A stretch of DNA of 64,000 nucleotides from Eurosta solidaginis. Taxonomy: Eukaryota; Arthropoda; Insecta; Diptera; Tephritidae. The notes under the pieces are model-generated. The model was not told the origin of the DNA and searched no databases. It worked only from the letters and a program-made list of their open reading frames with translations. The position numbers and the translations under genes are program-made. Each line of letters begins with the position of its first letter. Position 1 is the first letter of the stretch. Of the stretch, positions 32,981-43,126 are shown one piece after another. The DNA lies in contig NC_090319.1 of the NCBI RefSeq assembly GCF_040869045.1, positions 383,485,601-383,549,600 on the forward strand. The letters run 5' to 3'.

Positions 32981-33123
32981 TGCCCGGTTTTTCGTTGCGA
33001 ATTTAAACTACAGTTAAAGTTGACTAGAGTTTAACCCTGCCATTTCGGCCGGTTAACAAAGCGGCAAGGTTTAACTCTAGTCAACTCTAACTGTAGTGTA
33101 AACTCGCACTGAAACCCCGGGCA
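32981..33123. mobile_element. Short palindromic MITE with TAA duplications
   Basis: 143 bp. Termini are TGCCCGG and CCGGGCA, and arms with TTTAAACTACAGTTAAAG and its near-complement CTCTAACTGTAGTGTAAA extend towards a GGCC centre. TAA lies at both edges (32978-32980, 33124-33126). A 3-bp TAA duplication is typical of PIF/Harbinger MITEs. Confidence 0.7.
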
Positions 33124-33126
33124 TAA

Positions 33127-33823
33127 GCAACTTTGAAACTTGTGACTATCGCGTTCAGACTTAACAAAATATTCATGTATTTGATCTACGTATTCTTATA
33201 AGTCGACAGTTAGACACACTACTGTTATTCGATTCACCATTGCTTACCTTTAAAGCTTTTCCTATATGTCATATAGAACTTATTTAGCACTAACACATGT
33301 AGAGTGTTAAAATTTGTAATTACGCTTGGCGTTAATGTTGCTGCTACTTTGTGGTAAGACCCCTAAATTGTTCTGTCAGTATGAGCTCTTCGCACAGTCG
33401 CAACAGTGTATGAAATTAGAAACGGAGCGCTGGCAATGAAAATGCCTGGAGAATGCGTGTTGAAGTGCATGTTCGTACACCCGCATACGTATTTTGAGAC
33501 AAGCATACATACATACATATATGTGAGTGCATTAAATATGATTATGTTGGAGTATGGTATGACTAAGTAAAGTTGCATCCTAGAAGTGCAATTCACATGC
33601 GACTCACTCAAATTAAGTGCTTTTGCATGGCTTAAGAATAACGAAAAAGATGCACCGCATGCAGCAGGATATGGCAGACGATGAGCCAGTAAGCGGCAAA
33701 ACGTTATAGGTATATATGCTTGTATGTCAATTGTTATTGTGGGTGCTGCAATTCGCTTAATATACATTTCCTCTACTCACATACATATGTATGTTTGTAT
33801 GTATATATGTGTATTGCAATAAC
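33127..33823. other. No recognisable gene
   Basis: AT-rich with ACATACAT-type simple sequence near 33500 and 33780. Nothing further is supported. Confidence 0.4.
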
Positions 33824-34025
33824 ATATGTGGCAGGGTTGGGGTTTTCGATACAATTGTACTTTTTTGATACAATTTGACTCAAGAAAGTACTGAAGTACT
33901 ACGCTTCCATTTTTGGTACAATTTGTCCTACAGCTAATATTCTAATTTAAGTAATGTATTTTGACGCTTTGGCAACCTTCTTTCCAACAAACAACATTTC
34001 CTTTCATCTGTAAATATATATAGAA

Positions 34026-34268
34026 TTGCACAGGGGGTTTTTATCAATTTCACATTTTTCAGCGAATGTTGAAAGAATTTTTTCTATACAGAATATCATT
34101 AAAACAAGGTGTAGAAATCGTTTTCTTGTTGAATCAGTTTCTTCTTTGATAAAAACAAAGGATTTTATGAAGACCAGGGGGCAATGTTGTTATAATATGC
34201 AAATTGATAAGGGAGTTAGTCGTGAACAAAGTTTAATCGTTGACGAGGATGAACAGTTTTTTTATTAA
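34026..34268 (+). pseudogene. hAT transposase C-terminal fragment
   Basis: The peptide has SANVERIFSIQNIIKTRCRN followed by RFLVESVSSLIKTK, the end of the hATC dimerisation domain ('S...ER.FS..N.IK...RN.L..E...L..'). About 80 residues remain and end at a TAA in a normal C-terminal position; the DDE catalytic part is missing. It lies between the two terminal repeats of its own element. It is not the same family as the fragment at 26408-26654, since the core residues differ. Confidence 0.8.
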
Positions 34269-34433
34269 TAAACATGCATACATATATGCAAATATTTAAA
34301 ATATACCTATGTAATAATAGTATGTTTTATGTACAGAAAATAATATTTATGTTTTTCAAAAACTCTTATTGAAAAAAAAGGTTTCCTTCTAAATAAAAAG
34401 GAAACATAATTTTCAAATGAATACATACATTAA

Positions 34434-34764
34434 CCGTCCTGTTCATAGATGGCTACCCGGGTACCTTTTGCATATTCAAAAACCATTTTTACATAATCTT
34501 CAAATAGAAACGAGTCAAAATTTTGTGGCATCCTATGGGAATAAGTTTTTTACAAAAAGGAGAGACAATTTTTTCAAATATATTTTCATAAAGATGGGTT
34601 TTTAATAAATTAGTTTTTTATTACTAAAATTAGTTTTTTATTGCTAGTTTTCATGGCTGGGACTACCCAGGCACCACTAGTAGTTCTCACGTATGAACTG
34701 CCTTGTGGTACCCGTGTACCCAGCCATTCGAACTAAGAAGAAAAATTATTCATGAACAGGACGC
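34434..34764. mobile_element. piggyBac-like MITE nested in the hAT element
   Basis: 331 bp, flanked by TTAA at 34430-34433 and 34765-34768. The ends CCGTCCTGTTCAT and ATGAACAGGACGC are inverted repeats with one mismatch. Subterminal inverted blocks GGCTACCCGGGTACC and GGTACCCGTGTACCCAGCC follow. TTAA duplication is diagnostic for piggyBac-type transposition. No coding capacity. Confidence 0.8.
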
Positions 34765-35284
34765 TTAAGCACGTATTTTTATTTTGGTACTAAAAGGTAA
34801 AAAAAAGTAAATGAGTAATACACAAAAAAAATCAGTACAATTTGAACGAAAAAAGTACGATTTTTGAGTGAATTTAGTACAAATCATGAAATGTCATTTT
34901 CCAACCCTGATATGTGGTAAGCAGCAAAAAATAATATTTCGCATTAACACAATGCCACTCTTCTTCTTCTACTTGCATTTGTTGATCCATTTCAGAAATT
35001 GGTTCATAATAAATGAATCTGCATATGAACTCAAATTTTCGGGTGCATTTACGCTTTAAGTGCAGCACATATATATGTACATATAAGCGTCAAATAAGAA
35101 AATTTAAAAATGCTTTTACTTAATAGAAGATTTGCCAAAAATAATCAATTTCAGTAAAAGCTATGCACTATTCAAAAATTGCATTTTTACTAATTAGTTC
35201 CACTTTGTACAAGACTTTCGTCGCAAAAGAGAGTTAGGAATAACTATTTCAAGTTTCTTTTTGTGCAATGAATATATGAAATTA

Positions 35285-35425
35285 AGAGTAAGGACTTTTC
35301 CTACATCTAAGATAAGCTGGAATCAATGAAGTTAGGAAGAACAATGAGTGATTAAAGTGTAACAATTCTTTATAAATGTTACTCGTTAAACATTTTAGTT
35401 TAAATTTAAAACTTTTAAGCTATTG
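35285..35425 (+). repeat. Fragment of the repeat family at 25777
   Basis: GACTTTTCCTACATCTAAGA through TTAAATTTAAAACTTTTAAG matches 25785-25910. It stops before the ATCGATAA part. Confidence 0.5.
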
Positions 35426-35637
35426 CATAGATTTTATCGCGGGATTGGCGACTAAATCAAAAAAAACCGTAACGGATATTTGTCAAAAAAGATCCGAAAG
35501 GGCTCGAAAAGGTTCGTAAAGGTTGGGTGTTAGCAACAGGCCAAATACATAAAATTGGATCTCTATCATAATCAGCGGTGGGCAGGTTATCAAATTGAGA
35601 ATGTGTTAGTAAACACGAACGCGTAGCGAGCACGAAA

Positions 35638-35789
35638 GCAAAATCAATTATTTATTTAGTTTGATTTCAATGCTTGAACGGTGAACACGTGTCACATGCA
35701 CTCTTTGGTACTCTGTTTTAAGCGCGCGTGCGACACTTTCTCACCATACGACCATCGAAATCAAACTAAAGGAGCTGTCGTTGATTTTC
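35638..35789. repeat. MITE-like inverted repeat
   Basis: TTTAGTTTGATTTCAATG (35655-35672) and CATCGAAATCAAACTAAA (35753-35770) are inverted with one mismatch, with further pairing of AAAATCAA and TTGATTTT outside. No clear duplication. Confidence 0.5.
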
Positions 35790-35823
35790 ACGAAGTAGCC
35801 ATTGTGCTATCCAGTGTTGTCAC

Positions 35824-36061
35824 CATTGTGAATGATGACAAAGTGTGATCTCTTATCTGTCAACTGCCTGACAGGCTGTTCAATATGGCTACTTTTCAGC
35901 GTTTTGACAGGCTGTTCAATATGGCGGCGCCTATCTTCAGCGGGTGATAGAAAGAGATGCAGAATGAGACAGCGATAGTCAAATACGAATCAGGTGATCC
36001 AATCACTTTAGAATTTTGACGTTTATGCAGAAGAGATCACACTTTGTCATCATTCACAATG
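35824..36061. mobile_element. MITE with long perfect terminal inverted repeats (hAT-like)
   Basis: 238 bp. The first 20 bases, CATTGTGAATGATGACAAAG, and the following GTGTGATCTCTT recur exactly inverted at the right end. Flanks GTTGTCAC (35816-35823) and TTTGTCAC (36062-36069) are an 8-bp duplication with one mismatch, suggesting hAT-type transposition. The motif GACAGGCTGTTCAATATGGC occurs twice inside. Confidence 0.72.
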
Positions 36062-36729
36062 TTTGTCACTTCTAAAAGCTATTTAGTGGTAGATTTCAAA
36101 AAAAAGGGTGGTAGATCTCCTGAAAATAGTGGTAGAATTTTCAAAAACATTAAAACCAATTTTTTTCAAATTATTATTATTCAACGACTAAAACGAACAT
36201 AACAACTTCAAGTGCATTAACAACATACATATAAACATCTGTATGAAGGCTTTAGACCTTATCAAATAAAAAAATATAATTAAAAAATATAATTGAATAA
36301 TAGTGGGACTCTCACCTAGTTTTTAATTCTGAGGTTAATAGTCGGTAGTTTCTAGGCGTTTTTTTTTAATAAACTATTTGAATAAGTATCAAAGAACTAA
36401 TCTTTGAACATTTTTTTACTACAAAAACCTTTACAGCTGAAATTGATAATCAAATGCGAACTACCGACCAAGAACTTTAACAAACCATGTGTGGATACGA
36501 CTAAAGTTAATTTACAGTCTCCAAATATTCCATTTTTCATAACACATAGTTCAAACATATAATAATACTACTAAGAAACCTTAAAATAGCAAATTACTTC
36601 AATGATATCCAGCGAATACCAATAGCCCGAATCTAATGAAATAGACTTGTGCATTAAAACAATTTATTTTTTAAATCTTACAACTTAAATCCGTGACATC
36701 GAAGGCATCCATCGGATACTGCAATCGAC

Positions 36730-36800
36730 GGCTGAGTGGAATATCGTTCGTATCTCGGCTGCCAGTTCGAGAATGCCCTATCTGAGAATGTTTTTCAAAA
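36730..36800 (+). repeat. Half copy of the inverted-repeat family at 53349
   Basis: CTGAGTGGAATATCGTTCGT and CCCTATCTGAGAATGTTT align with 53354-53414. Only one arm is present. Confidence 0.4.
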
Positions 36801-36833
36801 ACACCATATTTCAGTTTTTCTTTTGAAAACGAG

Positions 36834-37838
36834 TTAAAGTGAATGTTAAAGTTAAAGTGAAAGTTAAAGTTAAAAAAAAAGTTAAAGTCAAAGTGAATGT
36901 TAAAGTTAAAGTGAAAGTTAAAGTTAAAGTTAAAGTTAAAGTTAAAGTCAAAGTTAAAGGTAAAGTTAAAGTTAAAGTTAGGGTTAAAGTTAAAGTAAAA
37001 GTCAAATTTAAAGTTAGAGTTAAAGTTAAAGTTAAAGTTAACGTCAAAGTTAACGTTAAAGTTAAATTTAAGGTTAAAGTTAAAGTTAAAGGTAAAGTTA
37101 AAGTTAAAGTTAAAGTTAAAGTCAAATTTAAAGTTAAAGTTAAAGTTAAAGTCAAAGTTAAAGTTAAATTTAAGGTTAAAGTTAAAGTTAAAGGTAAAGT
37201 TAAAGTTAAAGTTAAAGTCAAATTTAAAGTTAAAGTTAAAGTTAAAGTTAAAGTTAAAGTTAAAGGCAAAGTTAAAGTTAAATTTAAGGTTAAAGTTAAA
37301 GTTAAAGGTAAAGTTAAAGTTAAAGTTAAAGTTAAAGTTAAATTTAAGGTTAAAGTTAAAGTTAAATGTAAAGTTAAAGTTAAAGTTAAAGTTAAAGGTA
37401 AAGTTAAAGTTAAAGTTATAGTTGAAGTTAAAGTTAAAGCTAAAGTTAAAGTTAAAGTTAAAGTTAAAGTTAAACTTGAAGTTAAAGTTAAAGTTAAAGT
37501 TAAAGTTAAATTTAACGTTAAAGTTAAAGGTAAAGTTAAAGTTAAAGTTAAAGTTATAGTTAAAGTTAAAGTTAAAGTTAAAATTAAAGTTAAAGCTAAA
37601 GTTAAAGTTAAAGTTAAAGTTAAAGTTAAAGTTATATTTAAAGTTAAAGTTAAAGTTATAGTTAAAGTTAAAGTTAAAGTTAAAGTTAAAGTTAAAGTTA
37701 AAGTTAAAGTTAAAGTTAAAGTTAAGGTTAAATTTAAAGTCAAATTTAAAGTTAAAGTTAAAGTTAAGTTAAAGTTAAAGTTAAATTTAAGGTTAAAGTT
37801 AAAGTTAAAGGTAAAGTTAAAGTTAAAGTTAAAGTTAA

Positions 37839-37840
<2 letters not shown>
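36834..37840 (+). repeat. (TTAAAG)n hexanucleotide array, segment L
   Basis: About 1.0 kb of tandem GTTAAA/TTAAAG hexamers with recurrent variants (GTCAAA, GGTAAA, TTTAAG, GTTATA, GTGAAT). The variant order lets segments be matched: 37560-37840 corresponds to the end of segment M (44570-44691) joined to segment R (46858-47060) without the intervening element. Long frames of repeated dipeptides here are an artefact of a period divisible by three. Confidence 0.95.
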
Positions 37841-37871
<31 letters not shown>

Positions 37872-37872
<1 letters not shown>

Positions 37873-38085
37873 TGTTTCGTGGAAGGAGGAAATGCTTTAT
37901 GCACTGACCGGGATATTTAAGCCTCACTGCGAGACTCTCCGAGTGTAGGACTCCCTTCTGCCATGAAGGCCTACCCACTAAAACCTAACCTCCCACGGCC
38001 CGCGCAAATCCCCGTACCTGGGACCGCGTTTAGCATTACTTCGGGTACGGGTGCGCGCTACGTGAGCTCTATGGCTACTCTCACG
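37872..38085 (-). other. 3' UTR of R1-clade copy A
   Basis: About 215 bp between the ORF2 stop and the poly(A) tail, nearly identical to 44708-44919 in copy B. 3' UTRs of R1-type elements are recognised by the RT during target-primed reverse transcription. Confidence 0.75.
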
Positions 38086-41000
38086 CTAATGGGCTAGGCA
38101 TCCGTCTTCTCGTTTAATGGTAAGTATATGCCTCACATATGTGCTGACCGTATCCCATCTGTCTCTTCGACAGGTCATGTTATTAATGACACTGCCCGGG
38201 GATAGGTCGCCAAGTACCTCTTCTACCCTCCTTCGCTGATGGGAGAAGTGCCTGCATTCGAAGAAGGTGTGGCGTACATCGTCTATTTCCCCACAGTACA
38301 GACAGCTCGGGCTATCAACCTTACCCATTCTGTGTAGGTATTTGCGGAAGTAACCATGTCCCGTTAGAAACTGGGTCAGGTAAAAGTCTACCTCTCCGTG
38401 CGGTCGCTTCAACCATGGATCAAGTTCAGGGATTAGTTCCCTAGTCCACTTTCCTACGATGCTGTTGCTCCACTGATCTTGCCAACGTCGGATCGATTCT
38501 TCTCGCGCCTGCATGGCAACAGCAGCTCTACTTGCTTGCGATCCGTTGTCATATATTGTTTTTCTTTCCTCAACGAGAAGATATATCGGTATGGTTCCCG
38601 CAACGACCAGGACAGCTTCAGCTGAGACCGTGCGGTAAGCCGAAGATATTCGCAGCGCCCCTCTGCGTTGGACCGAGGTGAGGGCGACTCGGTTCTTCCG
38701 GTATTTCATTGCGTCCGCCCAGATTTCTGCACCATATAAGAGTATAGAATCCGAGGCTGATGCAAGCAACTTCCTTGTGCATGGTTTTGGGCCACCTGTG
38801 TTTGCCATTAATCTATCCAACTGCGCTATTATGCGCGCAGCTCTTTCGCAGGTCCCTCGTATGTGATCCGAGAAGTTGAGTTTGCTGTCTAACCTCACTC
38901 CCAGATATTTCGCTGAAGCGAGTGTTTCTATTGGCTGGTCCCCAACCATCATGTTCCTGGTAGTGGGAATACGTTTCTTTGTGAGGATGACGATCTCCGT
39001 TTTGGCTGTTGCTAACTGGAGACCGTGCTCAGCCATCCACCTATTTACATTACGCATGACCTGGTTTAATTTTAGCTGTGCCAGCTCGCAGCTTGGTGCT
39101 GTTATCACAGCTGCCACGTCGTCTGCAAATGCAACGAGGAAGGTGCTTTCTGGCATGTCTAACCGAAGAAGACTGTCGTAAGTTATATTCCAGAGATCGG
39201 GACCTAGTACCGAACCCTGGGCTGCTCCACCTGTTATTTTTACCTTTTTTTGACCGTGAGTACTTTCATATATTATATACCTCTCTCTTAGGTAGTCCCT
39301 TAAAATTTCTAACAAATATTGCGGTACTTTGAAAGTGCTTTCTAGTGCCTCAAGCATGTCCTCCCACCTAGCTGAGTTAAAAGCGTTTTTGACGTCCAGC
39401 GTGACCAGCAACACTATAGGTCTTGCTCTGTGGCACGCTGTCTCGGCTTTCTTGACTGCGTCTATAACTTCTGCTATGGCATCCATTGTAGAGTGCCCTC
39501 TCCGAAAACCATGCTGTCTGGGCGACAGTCCTCCGGCGTCCTGTAACGCTCTGGTGAGGCGTTGCTTCAGGAGACTCTCCATCAATTTCCCTGCTGTGTC
39601 CAACATACATAGGGGACGGTAGGATGATGGAGAGTTGGGATCTCCTTTCCCTTTTGGAATGAGAACCAGTCGTGCTGTCTTCCATATGGTGGGGAAAATT
39701 CTTTCTTCGAGACATTTGTTGTACATGTGCAACATAAGTTCTGGGCAGTCGTTTGCAGCTAGTCTAATTGCCTCCGCGGGTATTCCGTCGGGCCCAGATG
39801 CTTTCCTAGGTTTCATAGTTCGCACGGCAGTTTTAAGCTCTTCTTCTTGGAATGGTTCCACGTTGCGATCTTCATGGGTAACGTACCCGCCCTCCCTAGG
39901 CAGTTGGGTGGGAAACAGGCCATCCACAATGTTCCTTATTTGGTTCTCGTCCATCAGCTGGTTTGGCGGACGGAACTTCTTCATTACTATCTTATATCCC
40001 TGCCCCCATGGGTCTCGATCCACTTCCTCGCAAAGCGCTTTCCAGCACTTAAGCTTGCTTTGCTTAATGGCAGCACTAAGAGCTTTCTTCGCTCCTTTGT
40101 ACGCTTCCGACTTTTCTAGAGCCTCAGGCCTGCCGCGCGCGCGAGTTGCTATCCTTCGCATCCTGTGGCATATTTTCCGCAGCTCCGCGATTTCGCTATT
40201 CCACCAGTATACCTGCTTTTTACCCCTCCACACTCCCCTCCGTGGCATAGAGAGGTTGCAAGCGTGGCGAAGACAGCTCATTGTCTTTTCAACCGTCTCT
40301 TCCGTCGGACTGGAGTTGTTGATTATCCGTCGGGCATCCCCCAGTACTGATGCGGAGAACGTGGCAGAGTCGACCTTGGATGCGTCCCATGCTTTTGTTC
40401 TGCGTGGCCCGTTCGGAATCTGCCTCTGACCGGGATCGTTTAGGTGGAAAGTGATGTAGTTGTGATCGCTGCCAGTCAGATCCTCTATGACTCTCCATCC
40501 AGCAGCGGTCAGCAGCAGGCTTTCTGACACTAGTGTTACATCGGGGATCGAGTATCCAAAGCCTGGCCGTCGGTATGTAGGGGTCGTACCAGTGTTAAGC
40601 ACGTTCAAACCGAGCCTGGCTGCCATCTCAAGGACTAACCTTCCACGGGTGTTAGTCTGCGGCATTCCCCATTCGACGGCTCTTGCGTTAAAGTCTCCCG
40701 CCACAACCAGGTTACTAGTTAAGTCCCTCAGGTCGTCTTCAATAAGTTCAAGCTTCTCCCTGAACGTTTGAATGGGATCATTCGGGGACAAGTAGCAGCT
40801 TACTATTGTGGTATTATTCGTAGTTAGGCGGACGTAGCCTTGTCCGGCAACACGGTTCACAATATTGGCGTTTGCATCTGTCATCCAGATTGCGGCGGTG
40901 CCGGTGTTGTCTATATGCCAATCATTTCGGGCTCTATAGGGTTCGCTGATGATAACGCTGTTAGCTTTATGGTCTAAGACCAACTGTTGTAGTAGCTCAT

Positions 41001-41103
41001 CAGCGAGTCTGCTCCGGTTTAGGTTGCCTTGGATAAAACTAATCACTATTGAATTGAGACTTTGGCCTTTGCAACAGCGAGTGCCGCTCTGAAAATGCTG
41101 CAT
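38086..41103 (-). CDS. ORF2: endonuclease and reverse transcriptase of the R1-clade element
   Basis: 1005 residues, no internal stop. Residues about 20-225 form an apurinic-type endonuclease with IQGNLNRSRLADELL, IISEPYR, VVAGDFNARAVEWG and the C-terminal SDHNYITF motif; this enzyme nicks the target. RT follows at about 430-720 with MKPRKASGPDGIPAEAIRLA, LIPKGKGDPNSPSSYRPL, QHGFRRGHSTMDA, TLDVKNAFNSARW and the catalytic FADD at about 658-661. The C-terminus has CLYCGEIDDVRHTFFEC, a CCHC motif usual for R1-type ORF2. No RNase H domain is present. The start at 41103 overlaps the ORF1 end by 58 bp in another frame; the true start may lie slightly later. The same protein region in copy B differs at few positions. 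Confidence 0.93.
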   Translation of the reverse strand: MQHFQSGTRCCKGQSLNSIVISFIQGNLNRSRLADELLQQLVLDHKANSVIISEPYRARNDWHIDNTGTAAIWMTDANANIVNRVAGQGYVRLTTNNTTIVSCYLSPNDPIQTFREKLELIEDDLRDLTSNLVVAGDFNARAVEWGMPQTNTRGRLVLEMAARLGLNVLNTGTTPTYRRPGFGYSIPDVTLVSESLLLTAAGWRVIEDLTGSDHNYITFHLNDPGQRQIPNGPRRTKAWDASKVDSATFSASVLGDARRIINNSSPTEETVEKTMSCLRHACNLSMPRRGVWRGKKQVYWWNSEIAELRKICHRMRRIATRARGRPEALEKSEAYKGAKKALSAAIKQSKLKCWKALCEEVDRDPWGQGYKIVMKKFRPPNQLMDENQIRNIVDGLFPTQLPREGGYVTHEDRNVEPFQEEELKTAVRTMKPRKASGPDGIPAEAIRLAANDCPELMLHMYNKCLEERIFPTIWKTARLVLIPKGKGDPNSPSSYRPLCMLDTAGKLMESLLKQRLTRALQDAGGLSPRQHGFRRGHSTMDAIAEVIDAVKKAETACHRARPIVLLVTLDVKNAFNSARWEDMLEALESTFKVPQYLLEILRDYLRERYIIYESTHGQKKVKITGGAAQGSVLGPDLWNITYDSLLRLDMPESTFLVAFADDVAAVITAPSCELAQLKLNQVMRNVNRWMAEHGLQLATAKTEIVILTKKRIPTTRNMMVGDQPIETLASAKYLGVRLDSKLNFSDHIRGTCERAARIIAQLDRLMANTGGPKPCTRKLLASASDSILLYGAEIWADAMKYRKNRVALTSVQRRGALRISSAYRTVSAEAVLVVAGTIPIYLLVEERKTIYDNGSQASRAAVAMQAREESIRRWQDQWSNSIVGKWTRELIPELDPWLKRPHGEVDFYLTQFLTGHGYFRKYLHRMGKVDSPSCLYCGEIDDVRHTFFECRHFSHQRRRVEEVLGDLSPGSVINNMTCRRDRWDTVSTYVRHILTIKREDGCLAH

Positions 41104-42503
41104 GCTCCAGATCCAGGGACATGATCGAGCTTCTGTGTATTACACAGGTAACATTTTGGAGCTGCGGTACAGGCCGAAGCTTTGTGGCCGCTTTGCCCAC
41201 ACTTCCAGCAGGCGTTACTCCTGTCTGGACCCTTGCATTCTGCCTTCCGGTGTCCGTAGCCGAGACACCTAAAGCAGCGTTGTACTTCTGCTCGCTGTCT
41301 GATTCGGCACTGTATCCATCCGATCGGAATTTTACCTTTTTTGAGTAGGGCGTTGCCAATATTCTCGTCCACTTCGACGACCGCCATTTTCTGTTCTCTT
41401 TGGTTTGCTGCGAACACAGAGACACGGAGAGGTCTAGTGATTTCTTCTTTTCCGACCTCCCTCCTTATTGCGTCTTGGATTTCTGTTTCAGTTGTGAGAC
41501 AGTCCATGCCAAGTACTTCCAACTTCATCCGCTTGGAGAGCTGTTGTGCTTCACCGACCTCTCCTACTGCACTACCTATAGCTGCTCTGAAGGCCGTCTG
41601 GTCACTGCAGCGCGCCGTTTCAATCAGTGCGTTACCAGATTTGGTTTTTCGTACTGACCGTACCACCGTACCTGTGTCATTAGGGCGGAGCTGGCCGCGT
41701 ATGGCCCCTAGTACCTGGGCATAGCTTTTGCCTTCCACAGGTTTTACCACAAAAGTTGCTGCTTGTCTCCTCTTTCTCGCCCGTTTTTGAGCTTTAGGAG
41801 CTTGGACGGGGGTTGCCTGCTTGGCTGGCTGGGCCCGCTGTTTCAGCCTCCGGCGCGCTACATTGGACCAAGACTCACCTTGTGAAAGCGTATTTGTTCT
41901 TTCATCTCGTTTCTTTTTGGCTTCCAAGTCCTCCGAGTGGGAATCTGAGCTCGTTCGTGCCCTCTTGCTTTTTCGGCCCGATTCTCTGCTCTCATCTACC
42001 TTTTGGGCCCTTAACGATCCCATGCAGCTTAACGCTTCCTCGAGAAGAGCCATACCGGTTTTTATGTCCTTGGACACGGTCTTCTGCTTGAGAGCGGTTT
42101 CCTGCATCTCGCGCAGCACTGATACCGCGTACTCCAGCAGTTCGTCTTGGCTCTTCCCTTCGAGGCTTGTGTATGAGAGTGAGCCTCTTGGCGGAGTCGC
42201 ACGTTTCTCCTTCCCAACAGCGCGCTGTGCAACGACATTGGGTGAGCTGACCGACGCTTTTTCCCTTGCAGTAGCAGGTGTTGACTGGCTGGGGTTATTG
42301 CGCAGCTGTGCTTTCGCTGCCTTTGTCTTTTCCGCCGATTCGGTGCCTTGTGTGGGCATTACCGACAAGGTCGCTTTAGCGGGGGTTGTTAAAACCGGCG
42401 ATCTCAGCACTTTAGTGCTCTTCTTGAACACCGCTTCATCGCCCCTTTCTTTCTCGCTTTCTCTACTTTTATCTTCCTTTGTTGTTTTTATTTTGTTACT
42501 CAT
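41046..42503 (-). CDS. ORF1: Gag-like RNA-binding protein of the R1-clade element
   Basis: 485 residues. The N-terminal half is charged and low in complexity, with a helical stretch around residues 115-165 (SQDELLEYAVSVLREMQETA). A basic patch (KRARKRRQ) precedes a folded middle part with ETARCSDQTAFRAAIGSAVG, resembling the RRM-like/esterase-free Gag of R1-type ORF1. Near the C-terminus are CFRCLGYGHRKAEC and CWKCGQSGHKASAC, two clear CCHC knuckles, and a third partial one, CYLCNTQKLDHVPGSGAC. The family's ORF1 binds the element RNA and helps to bring it to the target. It ends at 41046 with a TAG, inside the start of ORF2. Length is normal for the clade. Confidence 0.9.
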   Translation of the reverse strand: MSNKIKTTKEDKSRESEKERGDEAVFKKSTKVLRSPVLTTPAKATLSVMPTQGTESAEKTKAAKAQLRNNPSQSTPATAREKASVSSPNVVAQRAVGKEKRATPPRGSLSYTSLEGKSQDELLEYAVSVLREMQETALKQKTVSKDIKTGMALLEEALSCMGSLRAQKVDESRESGRKSKRARTSSDSHSEDLEAKKKRDERTNTLSQGESWSNVARRRLKQRAQPAKQATPVQAPKAQKRARKRRQAATFVVKPVEGKSYAQVLGAIRGQLRPNDTGTVVRSVRKTKSGNALIETARCSDQTAFRAAIGSAVGEVGEAQQLSKRMKLEVLGMDCLTTETEIQDAIRREVGKEEITRPLRVSVFAANQREQKMAVVEVDENIGNALLKKGKIPIGWIQCRIRQRAEVQRCFRCLGYGHRKAECKGPDRSNACWKCGQSGHKASACTAAPKCYLCNTQKLDHVPGSGACSIFRAALAVAKAKVSIQ

Positions 42504-43126
42504 TTGTTCTATTGGGTCTCCGCTTCAAGCCGCTATCTCCGCACGATGTGCAGTCGCCGTCTTCAATTCCCGTGGTTATCTTTGCAGAAGCAGGGAGGCC
42601 ACGCGTGGGTTGACACAGGTCCTTATGGGAGTCTGTGTTCAGAGCCAGAATACAGCGTTAGTCAGGAGTCGTCTCAACTGAGCCTGCACCACCAACTTAA
42701 TGGCGACGTGCTTCGAACGTACTTGAAGACCTGCCAAGGTTTTAACGAGACGGAGACGATGCCGATATTAACCTACCAGCCGTTTCGGCAAGGTGTCACC
42801 CTTGCTTATTAAGGTAGTAGCCTATCGTCATCGCCAGCCCGTAGCAATCAGTTCATAATCATATTTCCAGTTTTGGTCAACAGGATCTTACTGGTCTCGA
42901 TCCTGTGGATGCTTGATGGGGTATTTTAGGGCGGCATCCTATCGCCCTTCCACCGGAACTTTGGGATGTGTTGCCCTTAGAGCAACACATTCCCATTTTT
43001 CCACTGGATTGCTCGTTTTGGTTCGCCCTGAGTACTTAATTCACTCAGTACCTCCCGTCTTGTGGGAAGCGTTCCTCTATCCACCACCTGAGGAGGCGCC
43101 CGGTAGGGGACCGATACCCCCGCGGG
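42504..43126 (-). other. 5' UTR of R1-clade copy A
   Basis: About 620 bp between the array and the ORF1 ATG, starting (minus strand) CCCGCGGGGGTATCGGTCCC. Likely carries the internal promoter, but no motif was assigned. Confidence 0.7.

Larger units (their letters stand above)
33832..34909 (+). mobile_element. hAT deletion derivative with 8-bp target duplication
   Basis: The ends CAGGGTTGG and CCAACCCTG are flanked by a perfect 8-bp duplication ATATGTGG (33824-33831 and 34910-34917). The inside holds the C-terminal end of a hAT transposase and a nested MITE at 34434-34764. Without the MITE it is about 743 bp, so most of the transposase gene is gone. Confidence 0.88.
37841..43126 (-). mobile_element. 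R1-clade non-LTR retrotransposon, full-length copy A, inside the hexamer array
   Basis: On the minus strand: a 5' UTR of about 620 bp, intact ORF1 (42503-41046), intact ORF2 (41103-38086), a 3' UTR of about 215 bp and a 31-bp poly(A) tail (37841-37871) that runs directly into the hexamer array. The array resumes at the 5' end. Gag-like ORF1 with Cys/His knuckles and an APE-endonuclease/RT ORF2 without RNase H fit the R1 clade (R1, TRAS, SART, Waldo). Coding sequence is notably richer in GC than the surroundings. Both ORFs are open, so this copy is potentially active. Confidence 0.93.

Noticed and set aside
36811..37948. Long open frames on both strands in the hexamer array (also 42977-44812, 43077-44738, 43233-44741)
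   Set aside because: A 6-bp period has no stop in most frames; the peptides are just Val-Lys, Leu-Thr or Phe-Asn repeats.
39635..42681. Plus-strand frames opposite ORF1 and ORF2 of the R1-clade element (for example 39635-40429 and 41821-42681)
   Set aside because: Antisense shadows of GC-rich coding sequence, with no recognised domain.
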